A DNA stretch of 18,821 nucleotides from JAXDLW01 sp050998755 (lineage in GTDB: Bacteria; Chloroflexota; Dormibacteria; DASZGP01). Positions 1 to 7,156 of the stretch are shown piece by piece. The notes beneath the pieces are model-generated. The model was not told the origin of the DNA and searched no databases. It worked only from the letters and a program-made list of their open reading frames with translations. The translations under genes were made by a program, and so were the position numbers. The first letter of the stretch is position 1. Every line of letters starts with the position of its first letter. Location of the stretch: positions 1 through 18,821 of the forward strand of contig JBPCPW010000080.1 of NCBI GenBank assembly GCA_050998755.1, read 5' to 3'.

Positions 1-245
1 TCACGCGACGGGCCTTTGGCTTCCGCTCAGCAGCGCCGCTGATCGCCCTGGCGATGCTCAGTTTCGGTGGTCACCGACCCGCCCTCCCAGGTCGTTCCGC
101 ATGACCCACACATTGGTCACAAGAGCCTCTTAGACCCGGGCTCCCCGTCCTTCAGCCGGCTACCTGCCCCACCCAACCGCGGGCCTGCCGACGCCGGCCC
201 GGACGCTGAGGGAATCAGCGACCACCTTTCGGCTTCGGTCTAAGC
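1..245. other. Gene-poor region upstream of the left operon
   Basis: No convincing gene is visible. Frame 3 stays open from base 3 to a TGA at 102-104, giving a 33-residue hydrophobic tail (it contains LIALAMLSFGG) that could be the 3' end of a + strand gene beginning outside the window, but nothing in it identifies a family. Bases 105-245 contain short inverted repeats (180-201 and 204-220) and no recognisable -35/-10 pair. There is no Shine-Dalgarno-like purine run close to the ATG at 246. No tRNA cloverleaf was found. The promoter of the downstream operon presumably lies here or further upstream. Confidence 0.4.
180..220 (+). promoter_or_regulatory. Two adjacent hairpins in the operon leader
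   Basis: CGGGCC (180-185) pairs with GGCCCG (196-201) around a 10-base loop. CGCTGA (204-209) pairs perfectly with TCAGCG (215-220) around a GGGAA loop. They sit 25-65 bases before the first start codon of the operon. Neither is followed by a T-run, so a classical terminator is unlikely. They could be an mRNA leader structure, or the second could be a protein operator. In such GC-rich DNA 6-base stems occur by chance, so this is weak. Confidence 0.25.
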
Positions 246-1694
246 ATGGACTCCGTGGCGCCGGGCGCGCACTTCCGCGGCCGAGCACTGCAGCAGGCCG
301 CAGCCACGCATCCGCTGGCCCTGGTGCCCGCTGCGCTCGGCCTGGCCTGGGCTGCGCTGCTCGCGGCGCGGGGCCTCGGTCTTCATCGCAGCCTCGGTAT
401 CCCTGCCTATGACACCGCGTACTTCCAGCAGCTGACCTGGGGAATCACCAACGGGCACGTCTTCCACGCGTCGTTTCTGGCCGGCAACTTCCTGGGGCTG
501 CACTTCTCTCCACTGCTGGTGATCCCGGCGGCGCTGGAGTTGGTCTGGCCCGGGGCCCCAACCCTCACCATGCTCGGTGCCCTGTCGCTGGGGATGGTGG
601 TGCCGGCAACCTACCTGGCGACCAGGACGATCCTGCCGCAAACACGCCGCGCCCACCTGCTGGCGGTGGGCCTGTCGATCGTGCTGCCGCTGTCGCCGCC
701 GCTGCAGGAGGCGGCGTGGTCCAGCTTTCATCCAGAGCTGATGGCCTTGCCGGCGCTGCTCTTCGCCGCCTGGGCCGGGCTGACCGATCGTCGCTGGCTG
801 GCGATGGGCTTGGTGGCGGTCGCGCTGATGGCCAAGGAGGACGTTGCCTACCAGGTCGTGGTGGTGGGCGCACTGCTGGTGGTCGCCGGTGGGACCGTCG
901 CCCGGCGCCGGCTGGGAGCCGGGGTTATGGCCGTGGGGACCGTCTGGGGGACACTGGTACTGCTGGTGGTGATGCCGCTGATCCGAGGCGGCACGACCAC
1001 CGACATCGCGAGCTACTACGCCTGGCTGCGCACCGCACGGCTGCCCCAGGTCGCCGCCGCCCTGGCCGTGCCGCAACCCTACGCGCTGGTGCTGCTCAGC
1101 CTGCTGGCGCTCGGCCTACTGCCCCTTCTGCGACCGGGTTTCGCGCTGCTCGCCGTGCCACCTTTCATCGCCGCGGTGCTCAGCCGGCACCACTCGCAGT
1201 CGCTCCTACAGTTGCAGTACGCACTCCCCCTCGCCTTGCCGCTGGTCCTCGGCGCGGCCCTGGGCGGGCGCCGCTTCCTGGCTTGGACCGAGCACCGGCC
1301 GGTTCGACGCCCGGCTTACGTCGCGGCTTCGTTGATGGCGGCCGCCGCGGTGGTGGTCGCGGCAACCGGTAGCGTCAGCCGGCACGTCGTACTGCAGTTC
1401 GTGGCGGCTTCCGACGTCAACCGCCAGGCCGCAGCGCGCCAGGCCCTAACCCTGGTGCCCGCGGCGGCGGAGGTCGATCTCGATGACGACCTGGCCGCGC
1501 CGGCGGCGTCACGCGCGTCCCTGCACCTCCTGCCGCATCTCTCGCCACAGGCCTTTGTGCTGGTCGACGCCCAGGGGAGCGCCCCGGGGTACAGCAACAG
1601 CAGCGGCCGCGACCGCGCCGTGCGCGAATTGCCACAGCGGCGGCGCCTGCTGTTTTCGGATGCTGGAGTGCAGCTGTGGTCACCGCAGACGTGA
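246..1694 (+). CDS. DUF2079 multi-pass membrane protein, probable GT-C-type glycosyltransferase
   Basis: This 482-residue protein has about ten hydrophobic segments and an acidic, soluble C-terminus. It carries DUF2079 landmarks: YDTAYFQQ with an acidic Asp56 in the first extracytoplasmic loop, HFSP at 86-89, FHPE at 161-164 and KEDVAY at 197-202. Members of this family are thought to be polyprenyl-phosphate-sugar-dependent glycosyltransferases acting on the outer face of the membrane; the loop Asp is the likely catalytic acid (inference from GT-C enzymes). The ATG at 246 is used because it gives a short N-terminus before the first membrane segment, although no Shine-Dalgarno is visible. It is the first gene of a seven-gene operon and its 3' end overlaps the next gene by 19 bases. 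From memory, mycobacterial MtxT (Rv0541c) is a comparable membrane protein in an equivalent cluster. The donor and acceptor are not shown by the sequence. Confidence 0.8.
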   Translation: MDSVAPGAHFRGRALQQAAATHPLALVPAALGLAWAALLAARGLGLHRSLGIPAYDTAYFQQLTWGITNGHVFHASFLAGNFLGLHFSPLLVIPAALELVWPGAPTLTMLGALSLGMVVPATYLATRTILPQTRRAHLLAVGLSIVLPLSPPLQEAAWSSFHPELMALPALLFAAWAGLTDRRWLAMGLVAVALMAKEDVAYQVVVVGALLVVAGGTVARRRLGAGVMAVGTVWGTLVLLVVMPLIRGGTTTDIASYYAWLRTARLPQVAAALAVPQPYALVLLSLLALGLLPLLRPGFALLAVPPFIAAVLSRHHSQSLLQLQYALPLALPLVLGAALGGRRFLAWTEHRPVRRPAYVAASLMAAAAVVVAATGSVSRHVVLQFVAASDVNRQAAARQALTLVPAAAEVDLDDDLAAPAASRASLHLLPHLSPQAFVLVDAQGSAPGYSNSSGRDRAVRELPQRRRLLFSDAGVQLWSPQT

Positions 1695-3232
1695 TCCGTA
1701 AGACGCGCCGTTCGGATGGGTTCCGGCTGCTGATCGCGGCCCTCGCCGCCGGCATCTTGTTCGATGCCACCAACCTGCTGCTGCGGGCTCCGCTGGGCGT
1801 GCCCTCCCTACCCGAGGCACTGAGCGATGTGCTGGTGCCCTTCATCCCCGCCAGCCTCTTTGGCAAGCTACTCTCCACCCTCGGGCCGTACGGCAAGCAG
1901 ATCGTCTTCGTCTCCTCTCTGGCCGGGCTGGCACTGGGCATCGCGGTGGCGGTCCTGGTCTACCGCAGGCTGGTCGGGCGGGTGGGCGTGGCCCGCGCCA
2001 CGGTCGGCCTGCTGCTGGTCGGCTGGGTGGCGTTGGTGGCGATCTTCTGGCCCGTCCAGGACGCCAACGACGGCGGCGGCGCCCTGGCGATCCGGCACCT
2101 GCTGTCGGTTATCGACCTTGGCGTGTGCGCCGGCGTCGCCGCCCTGGCAGCGCTGGCGCTGGTGGGCATGCCCTCGATCACCGGCAGCGATCACAGCGAC
2201 GCCGCGTTCGACGCCGGGCGGCGCCGACTGCTCGGCGGGATGGCCGGGGCTGTCGGCCTGCTGCTGGTCGGGGGGGCGGGCATCGCGGCGGGGGTGCGCC
2301 AGTTGATGAAGCTGTCCAACCTGGGATACGAGGGCTATGGGACCCCCGCATCAGCGCTCGGTCCGATCACCCCCAACCGGAACTTCTATGTCGTTTCCAA
2401 GAACCTCATCGACCCCACTGTCGATGGCGATCGTTGGGAGCTGGCGATCGGCGGGCTGGTGGATAGACCCATCACGCTGCGACTGGCCGATCTCCGGCGG
2501 CTGCCCCAGCAGGACAGCCTGGCCACTCTCGAATGCATCGCCAACGGGGTGGGGGGGTCGCTGATGAGCACCGCGTTGTGGCGTGGTCCGAGCATGCGCG
2601 ACGTGCTCGCCACCGCGGGTGTGAAGGCCGGCGTGACACACGTGGAGCTCAAGGCTATCGATGGCTACTACGACACTGTGAAGATTGAGGAGCTGGGTAC
2701 GCCGGGCGCGGTTCTGGCGCTGCAGATGAACGGCGAGGCACTGCCCGACCGGCACGGCTTCCCGGCACGCGTCGTGCTGCCGGGACGCTATGGCGAGAAG
2801 CAGATGAAGTGGTTGACTGGCATCCACCTGACCAACTCTCCCAGCACCGGCTTCTATCAGCGTCAGGGATGGAGCGAGCAGGGCACGATCCGGAACTGGT
2901 CGCGCATCGACAACCTGCGCCCGAACATGCGGCTCGCCGCCGGAACCGGCGTGGCGGTCAGCGGGCATGCGTTCTGCGGCACCCGGGGCGTCTCCGCGGT
3001 GCAGGTCAGCATCGACAGCGGCCAGACCTGGTCAGAAGCCTCTCTCCGCGAGGATCTCGGCCGCAATGCCTGGCGCTATTTCGACTGGAACTGGTCGACT
3101 CCAACAACCGGGCGCCATACCGTGGTGGTCCGGGTGCGAGACGGCAAAGGGGACTGGCAGGAGACCAGCTACGACGACATCGTTCCCAAGGGTTCAAGCG
3201 GTCTCCACCGGGTGACTATCAATGTGGTCTGA
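1676..3232 (+). CDS. Membrane-anchored sulfite-oxidase-family molybdopterin oxidoreductase
   Basis: This is a 518-residue protein with a GTG start inside the upstream gene (19-base overlap). The N-terminal 210 residues form about five membrane segments (roughly 17-36, 78-97, 107-125, 142-164, 186-206), which would place the C-terminus outside the cell. Residues 230-400 match the oxidoreductase molybdopterin-binding domain: NRNFYVV, WELAIGGLVDRP, LATLECIANGVGG with the molybdenum-ligand Cys287, HGFPARVVLPGRYGEK and KWLTGI. Residues 425-518 resemble the Ig-like Mo-co dimerisation domain of sulfite oxidases. No haem or Fe-S motif is present. GRRRLLGG at 181-188 directly before the last membrane segment looks like an internal twin-arginine signal. 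The family includes sulfite oxidases and MsrP/YedY sulfoxide reductases. Its place in a likely methylthio-sugar operon makes thioether/sulfoxide redox chemistry attractive, but this is inference. Confidence 0.88.
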   Translation: MVTADVIRKTRRSDGFRLLIAALAAGILFDATNLLLRAPLGVPSLPEALSDVLVPFIPASLFGKLLSTLGPYGKQIVFVSSLAGLALGIAVAVLVYRRLVGRVGVARATVGLLLVGWVALVAIFWPVQDANDGGGALAIRHLLSVIDLGVCAGVAALAALALVGMPSITGSDHSDAAFDAGRRRLLGGMAGAVGLLLVGGAGIAAGVRQLMKLSNLGYEGYGTPASALGPITPNRNFYVVSKNLIDPTVDGDRWELAIGGLVDRPITLRLADLRRLPQQDSLATLECIANGVGGSLMSTALWRGPSMRDVLATAGVKAGVTHVELKAIDGYYDTVKIEELGTPGAVLALQMNGEALPDRHGFPARVVLPGRYGEKQMKWLTGIHLTNSPSTGFYQRQGWSEQGTIRNWSRIDNLRPNMRLAAGTGVAVSGHAFCGTRGVSAVQVSIDSGQTWSEASLREDLGRNAWRYFDWNWSTPTTGRHTVVVRVRDGKGDWQETSYDDIVPKGSSGLHRVTINVV

Positions 3233-3830
3233 CAGCGCGGCGGCGATGCGCCACCTCGACTCGCTGGTACGTGCCGGGCGGATCACCGGCTGGGGGTTTG
3301 AGTCGTCGGTCGACTACCTCGGGGCCAGCCGGCCCACGATGAGCTATCGCATGTACCGTGGGGATGACGAGCAGGACGCCAACCTCGGCGCGTTCATGCG
3401 CGAGGTGGCGCAGGACGGGGCGTTGATCAGCGTGTCCGAGGCGCAGGGCAGCGTCGGTACGCACCACGGCTGGCGGCCCCCACCGTCGTCTGGACGCGCT
3501 CGCCGCGGGGTGTGGCGCAGCCGGCAGGTGGTGCTGACCATCAACTTCGCGTCTGAGCCGCAGCTGTGCCGCGCCGCGGCGCTGGTCGCGGAGCGGTTCA
3601 CCCGGCGGCAGAACCAGGAGCACCTCCCGGGATCCTGGTGGGTCCCCGACGCGCGCGTCTCCGGGACCACCACCTGCCCGCCCGGGATGGTTGCCGCGCG
3701 CGCCTACAGCCGGGCCGCCGGCGACGGACACCTGGTGGTGCTCAGCACCGCGGGGCCGGCGCCCTTCCCCCAGGCGCGGACCCACGACCTCTTCCTCCCC
3801 GAGCCCTTCGGCGAGTTCCTGCGCGGATGA
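3222..3830 (+). CDS. Hypothetical protein, 202 residues, family not recognised
   Basis: The ATG overlaps the molybdoenzyme stop by 11 bases, and the TGA stop overlaps the ATG of the next gene, so position and coupling support a real gene. Codons are strongly GC at third positions, like its neighbours. The product is soluble, with no signal peptide or membrane segment, and has mixed alpha/beta character. An N-terminal helix (SAAAMRHLDSLVRAG) is followed by GWGFESSVDYLGASRPTMSY, a Pro/Arg-rich stretch near residues 85-97, a hydrophobic strand (RQVVLTINFAS) and a C-terminal half rich in Trp, Pro and Gly. Three cysteines are scattered and form no metal motif. I do not recognise the fold or family. 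The operon suggests a role in envelope sugar metabolism or as a partner of the molybdoenzyme, but nothing in the sequence demonstrates either. Confidence 0.7.
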   Translation: MWSDSAAAMRHLDSLVRAGRITGWGFESSVDYLGASRPTMSYRMYRGDDEQDANLGAFMREVAQDGALISVSEAQGSVGTHHGWRPPPSSGRARRGVWRSRQVVLTINFASEPQLCRAAALVAERFTRRQNQEHLPGSWWVPDARVSGTTTCPPGMVAARAYSRAAGDGHLVVLSTAGPAPFPQARTHDLFLPEPFGEFLRG

Positions 3831-4555
3831 CCATGCGATCGCCGGTCATCGTGGCCGTGATTCCCGCGCTGGACGAGGAGCCGGCGATCGGCGGGGTGGT
3901 CCAGCGTCTGATCCAAACCCTGCCCGCCCTGGACGGCGTGATCGTGGTCGACAACGGCTCCACCGACGCAACTGCGGCTCGGGCCGCGGCCGCCGGCGCC
4001 AGGGTGGTCTTCGAGCCGGTGCGCGGTTACGGCCGGGCCTGCCGTGCCGGGGTGGAGGCGGCCGGCAACGCCGACATCATTCTTCTACTCGACGGCGATG
4101 GGGCAGATAACGCCGGCGACCTCGCCGCGGTCCTTCACCCCGTGCTCAGTGGCGCGGCAGAGCTCAGCGTCGGAGTGCGCGGCGCCGGTCGCCGGGAGCG
4201 GGGCGCGATGACCCCGCAGCAGGTGCTTGGCAACCGGCTGGCCAGCGCCATCATCCGGCGCCGCTATCGCCTGGCGGTGACCGACCCGGGGCCGCTTCGC
4301 GCGATCCGGCGGTCAGAGCTGATACGCATGGAGATGAGCGAGATGACCTACGGATGGACGGTGGAGATGACCGCCAAGGCCGCGCGGATGGGGTTGCGCT
4401 ACGTCGAGGTCCCCGTGACCTATCGGGTTCGGCTGGGTCGCTCCAAGGTGGGTGGGACGCTGCGCGGCAGCGTGGGCGCGGCGGCGGCCATCCTGGGCAC
4501 GCTCTGGCGACTGCGCGACTGGGAACCGGCGCCACCGGCGGCGGCTGCGCGGTGA
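3827..4555 (+). CDS. Family 2 glycosyltransferase, probable polyprenyl-phosphate sugar synthase
   Basis: This 242-residue GT-A glycosyltransferase starts at the ATG that overlaps the preceding stop (ATGA). The same frame stays open upstream to 3566, but that extension is Arg/Pro/Gly-rich shadow sequence. Motifs include VIPALDEEPAIG at 11-22, VVDNGSTDAT at 40-49, the DGD metal/nucleotide site at 89-91, TDPGPLRAIRRSEL at 152-165 and GWTVEM at 176-181, a layout shared with dolichyl/polyprenyl-phosphate sugar synthases and related soluble GT2 enzymes. The C-terminus is Ala/Pro-rich without strong membrane helices. In this operon it would load an activated sugar onto a polyprenyl phosphate for the DUF2079 membrane transferase. 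From memory, the equivalent mycobacterial gene is Rv0539 (MtxS). Fold and family are confident; substrate is inferred. Confidence 0.88.
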   Translation: MTMRSPVIVAVIPALDEEPAIGGVVQRLIQTLPALDGVIVVDNGSTDATAARAAAAGARVVFEPVRGYGRACRAGVEAAGNADIILLLDGDGADNAGDLAAVLHPVLSGAAELSVGVRGAGRRERGAMTPQQVLGNRLASAIIRRRYRLAVTDPGPLRAIRRSELIRMEMSEMTYGWTVEMTAKAARMGLRYVEVPVTYRVRLGRSKVGGTLRGSVGAAAAILGTLWRLRDWEPAPPAAAAR

Positions 4556-5220
4556 CGTCGGACTGCCTGTACATCGCCGCCAAGCCGCCGGTCCCCGGGC
4601 AGGTAAAGACGCGCCTGGCCCGCGGCATCGGCGCGGGGGCGAGCGCGCGACTCTATGCGGGCTTCCTCGAGGACCTGGCAGCGGATGTCCGTGACAGCGG
4701 CGTCGCCGCCGGCTGGTTCATTCCACCCGGTGCCTGGGTGCCGCCGTCCCTTGGTCCCCACCAGCTGATGACCCGCCGGCAGGTGGGCCGCAGCTGGTCG
4801 GAGCGGCAGGCCGGGCTGTTCGAGGCGCGGCACCGTGACGGCCACCCCGCGACGGTGCTGATCGCCTCTGACTCACCGCAACTGCGCATGACCGAGGTGG
4901 GGGCGCAACTCCGTGAATGGCGCGCGGAGCTGGTGCTGGCCCCAGTTCACGACGGCGGCTACTACCTCTTCGGCATGCGGGGCAACCACGACGTCCTTCG
5001 CGGTGTCGAGATGAGCACCGCGGACGTGTCGGCGGAGATCGCGCGGAGGGCGGCCGAGCTGCAGCTGGAGCTGCACCTACTCCCGGTCCAGTTCGATGTC
5101 GACGAGGTCGAGGACCTGGCACCGCTGGCAGCCGCGGCGGCGGTGCTGCCCCACCTGCGCGCCACCCGCCGGGCCCTCGCGAAAATCGGCGCGGGAGCGG
5201 TTTTGGCGGTTACGCGATGA
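4552..5220 (+). CDS. DUF2064 / TIGR04282-family GT-A-like protein
   Basis: This 222-residue protein starts at a GTG overlapping the GT2 stop (GTGA). An upstream in-frame extension to 4354 overlaps the GT2 gene and is unlikely. The N-terminus carries the family signature AKPPVPGQVKTRLARGIG (10-27), followed by LIASDSPQL at 103-111 and PVHDGGYYLFGM at 131-142, where Asp107 and Asp134 probably bind metal or nucleotide. The family has a nucleotide-diphospho-sugar transferase fold, often named arsenosugar biosynthesis glycosyltransferase. No arsM, arsS or other arsenic gene lies nearby, so that name should not be taken literally. The KTR motif also resembles nucleotidyltransferases, so activation of a pentose 1-phosphate is a plausible alternative to glycosyl transfer. 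From memory, the mycobacterial counterpart is Rv0540. Confidence 0.85.
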   Translation: MTSDCLYIAAKPPVPGQVKTRLARGIGAGASARLYAGFLEDLAADVRDSGVAAGWFIPPGAWVPPSLGPHQLMTRRQVGRSWSERQAGLFEARHRDGHPATVLIASDSPQLRMTEVGAQLREWRAELVLAPVHDGGYYLFGMRGNHDVLRGVEMSTADVSAEIARRAAELQLELHLLPVQFDVDEVEDLAPLAAAAAVLPHLRATRRALAKIGAGAVLAVTR

Positions 5221-6347
5221 GCGAACACGCACTGGTCACCGGTGGCGCCGGGTTGATCGGCTCCCATGTGGTGGACCTGCTGCTGACCGCCGGCTGGCGG
5301 GTGCGGATCCTGGACAACCTGGAGCCGCAGACCCACGACGGTCCGCCTGCCCACCTCAATCGCGACGCCGAGTTCCTCCTCGGGGACGTTCGCGACGCCG
5401 GTGCCGTGACGCGCGCGCTGGAGGGGATCGACGTCGTGTTCCACCAGGCGGCCTACGGCGGCTACATGCCCGAGGTGGCGAAGTTCATGGACGTCAACAC
5501 GGTCGGCACGGCGCGAATCGTGGAGCGCATCCGCGACGCACGCCTGCCGGTGCGAAAGGTGGTCATGGCCTCCTCGCAGGCGGTCTACAGCGAGGGTGCA
5601 ACGCTCTGCTCGGAGCACGGCCTGCAGTTCCCCGGCGGTCGCCCGGCGTCCCAGCTGGAACGCGGCGATTTCGCCGTGAAGTGCCCGGTCTGTGGGGGGC
5701 CAACCACCTCCGTCCCCACCCCCGAGGGCGCCCCCGCCGGGGGCGAGAATGTCTACGCCGTAAGCAAATACGCGCAGGAGCGACTGGCCCTGGCCTGGGG
5801 CGCCCAGAGCGGTGTGCCGGTGGTACCGCTGCGCTACTCGTGCACCTACGGACCGCGGCAGTCGCTGCGCAACCCCTACACCGGGGTGATCGCGATCTTC
5901 GTCACCCGCATCCTCAACGGGCTTCCACCGGTGGTCTACGAGGATGGCCTGCAGACTCGCGACCTGACGTATGTCGAGGACATCGCACGGGCCAATCTAA
6001 TCGCTGCGGGCATTGACCTCTGGGACGGCAGGCCGGTGAACGTCGGTTCCGGGCGGCCCACCTCGATCCTGGAACTGGCGCGCACCCTCTGCGCAGAGTT
6101 GGATCCGTCGGTCCAACCCGAGGTGGGCGGTGAATACCGCACTGGTGAGATGCGCGCTTTGGTGGCCGACATCACCCTCGCCGGAGGTGGAGGCTACGTA
6201 CCGTCAATGGAACTGGCGCAGGGACTGCGGAACTACCTCGCCTGGGCGCGAGAGCAGGGGGAGGTGGCGGAGGGTTTCAGCGCCGCCTCGGCTCGCCTGC
6301 GGGATACCGGGATGGTGCGTCGTGCCGCGGCGCCGGTCACCGCGTGA
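5217..6347 (+). CDS. NAD-dependent sugar epimerase/dehydratase with Cys/His insertion
   Basis: This is a 376-residue extended SDR enzyme. ATG at 5217 overlaps the previous stop (ATGA) and directly precedes the nucleotide-binding strand, deciding the start over the longer open frame from 4917. Visible motifs are GGAGLIGSH (9-17, GxxGxxG Rossmann), Asp57 in GDVRD, SSQ at 119-121 and YAVSK (180-184, catalytic Tyr and Lys). An insertion carries CSEH at 131-134 and CPVCGG at 156-161, which could make a CxxH...CxxC zinc site. The later RNPYTGVIAIFVTRILNG and YEDGLQTRDLTYVEDIA segments recall the dTDP-L-rhamnose 4-epimerase subgroup of sugar epimerases. In this operon, epimerisation of an activated 5-deoxypentose (ribo to xylo) is the inferred role, as suggested for mycobacterial Rv0536 (galE3). 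The real substrate cannot be read from sequence. Confidence 0.88.
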   Translation: MSEHALVTGGAGLIGSHVVDLLLTAGWRVRILDNLEPQTHDGPPAHLNRDAEFLLGDVRDAGAVTRALEGIDVVFHQAAYGGYMPEVAKFMDVNTVGTARIVERIRDARLPVRKVVMASSQAVYSEGATLCSEHGLQFPGGRPASQLERGDFAVKCPVCGGPTTSVPTPEGAPAGGENVYAVSKYAQERLALAWGAQSGVPVVPLRYSCTYGPRQSLRNPYTGVIAIFVTRILNGLPPVVYEDGLQTRDLTYVEDIARANLIAAGIDLWDGRPVNVGSGRPTSILELARTLCAELDPSVQPEVGGEYRTGEMRALVADITLAGGGGYVPSMELAQGLRNYLAWAREQGEVAEGFSAASARLRDTGMVRRAAAPVTA

Positions 6348-7150
6348 TGGCCGCGGCGCGGGCGGAGGTGGGGGTAATCGGGGGCAGCGGGCTGTACACG
6401 TTGATGGAGGGCGCGGTGGACGTGGTGATGGACACCCCGTACGGCCCCACCAGCGCGCCGCTCAGCCTGGGCGAGATCGCCGGCAGAGGCGTGGCCTTCA
6501 TCCCGCGGCACGGCCGCGGGCATGAGCACCCGCCACAGACCGTTCCCTATCGCGCCAACCTCTGGGCGCTGCGGAAGCTGGGCGTCACCCGGGTGATCGC
6601 GCCCTCCGCGAGCGGCAGCCTGCAACCGGGGATAAGGCCGGGTGACATCGTCATCTGCGACCAGTTCGTCGACCGCACCAGCGGCCGCGCCGACACCTAC
6701 AGCGAGACCGGCCAGGTGTTGCACGCTTCGATGGCCGATCCATACTGCCCGGTGCTGCGCGCCCTGGGGTGCGAGGCGGCGCGCGCTCACGGCATCCGCG
6801 CCCATGACGACGGCACCGTGGTGGTGATCCAGGGACCGCGGTTCAGCAGCCGGGCCGAGAGCCAATGGTTCGCGCGCGCCGGGTGGGCGGTGGTCAACAT
6901 GACGCAGTACCCCGAGGTGGCGCTGGCGCGCGAGCTGGGGCTCTGCTACCTCAACCTGTCGGTGGTCACCGACACCGACGCCGGAACACCTGGCGACCCG
7001 ACCACCCCCACCGTCGATGCGCGCTCGGTGCTCGACGTCCTTCGTGACGGCATGACCGGCGTCAGGGCCATGGTCGAAACCATTACCGAGTCACTGGAGT
7101 CCGCGGAGCCGTGTGGCTGCCGGGCGTTGGGGGAATCGGCGCGGATCTGA
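6347..7150 (+). CDS. mtnP: S-methyl-5'-thioadenosine phosphorylase (MTAP)
   Basis: This 267-residue enzyme cleaves methylthioadenosine with phosphate to adenine and 5-methylthioribose 1-phosphate. Motifs are IGGSGLY (11-17, phosphate site), FIPRHGRGH (51-59), NMTQYPE (184-190) and VTDTDAG (207-213), with Asp209 and Asp211 marking 6-aminopurine specificity of the MTAP branch rather than Asn-containing 6-oxopurine phosphorylases. Its length is typical. The ATG at 6347 shares one base with the epimerase stop (TGATG); a GTG one codon earlier at 6344 is an equal alternative. It is the last gene of the operon and the strongest clue to its chemistry, because its product is a 5-methylthio-pentose phosphate that sugar-activating neighbours could use. 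It may equally serve ordinary methionine salvage, though no other salvage gene is present. Confidence 0.9.
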   Translation: MAAARAEVGVIGGSGLYTLMEGAVDVVMDTPYGPTSAPLSLGEIAGRGVAFIPRHGRGHEHPPQTVPYRANLWALRKLGVTRVIAPSASGSLQPGIRPGDIVICDQFVDRTSGRADTYSETGQVLHASMADPYCPVLRALGCEAARAHGIRAHDDGTVVVIQGPRFSSRAESQWFARAGWAVVNMTQYPEVALARELGLCYLNLSVVTDTDAGTPGDPTTPTVDARSVLDVLRDGMTGVRAMVETITESLESAEPCGCRALGESARI

Positions 7151-7156
7151 GCGCGG

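Noticed and set aside
1..245. tRNA or small RNA gene in the left gap
   Set aside because: Short stems are present but no cloverleaf, TPsiC-like sequence or terminator could be assembled.
240..1076. Long open frame on the minus strand opposite the DUF2079 gene
   Set aside because: The product is Gln/Arg/His/Gly-rich with no domain, and lies wholly antisense to a gene with clear membrane-protein motifs; it is a by-product of high GC.
3566..3826. N-terminal extension of the GT2 gene
   Set aside because: It would overlap most of the preceding gene and adds only Arg/Pro/Gly-rich sequence; ATGA coupling at 3827 begins right at the GT-A fold.
4552..5220. Arsenosugar biosynthesis reading of the TIGR04282 protein
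   Set aside because: No arsenic methyltransferase, radical SAM ArsS, regulator or transporter gene is present; the family name alone is not evidence.
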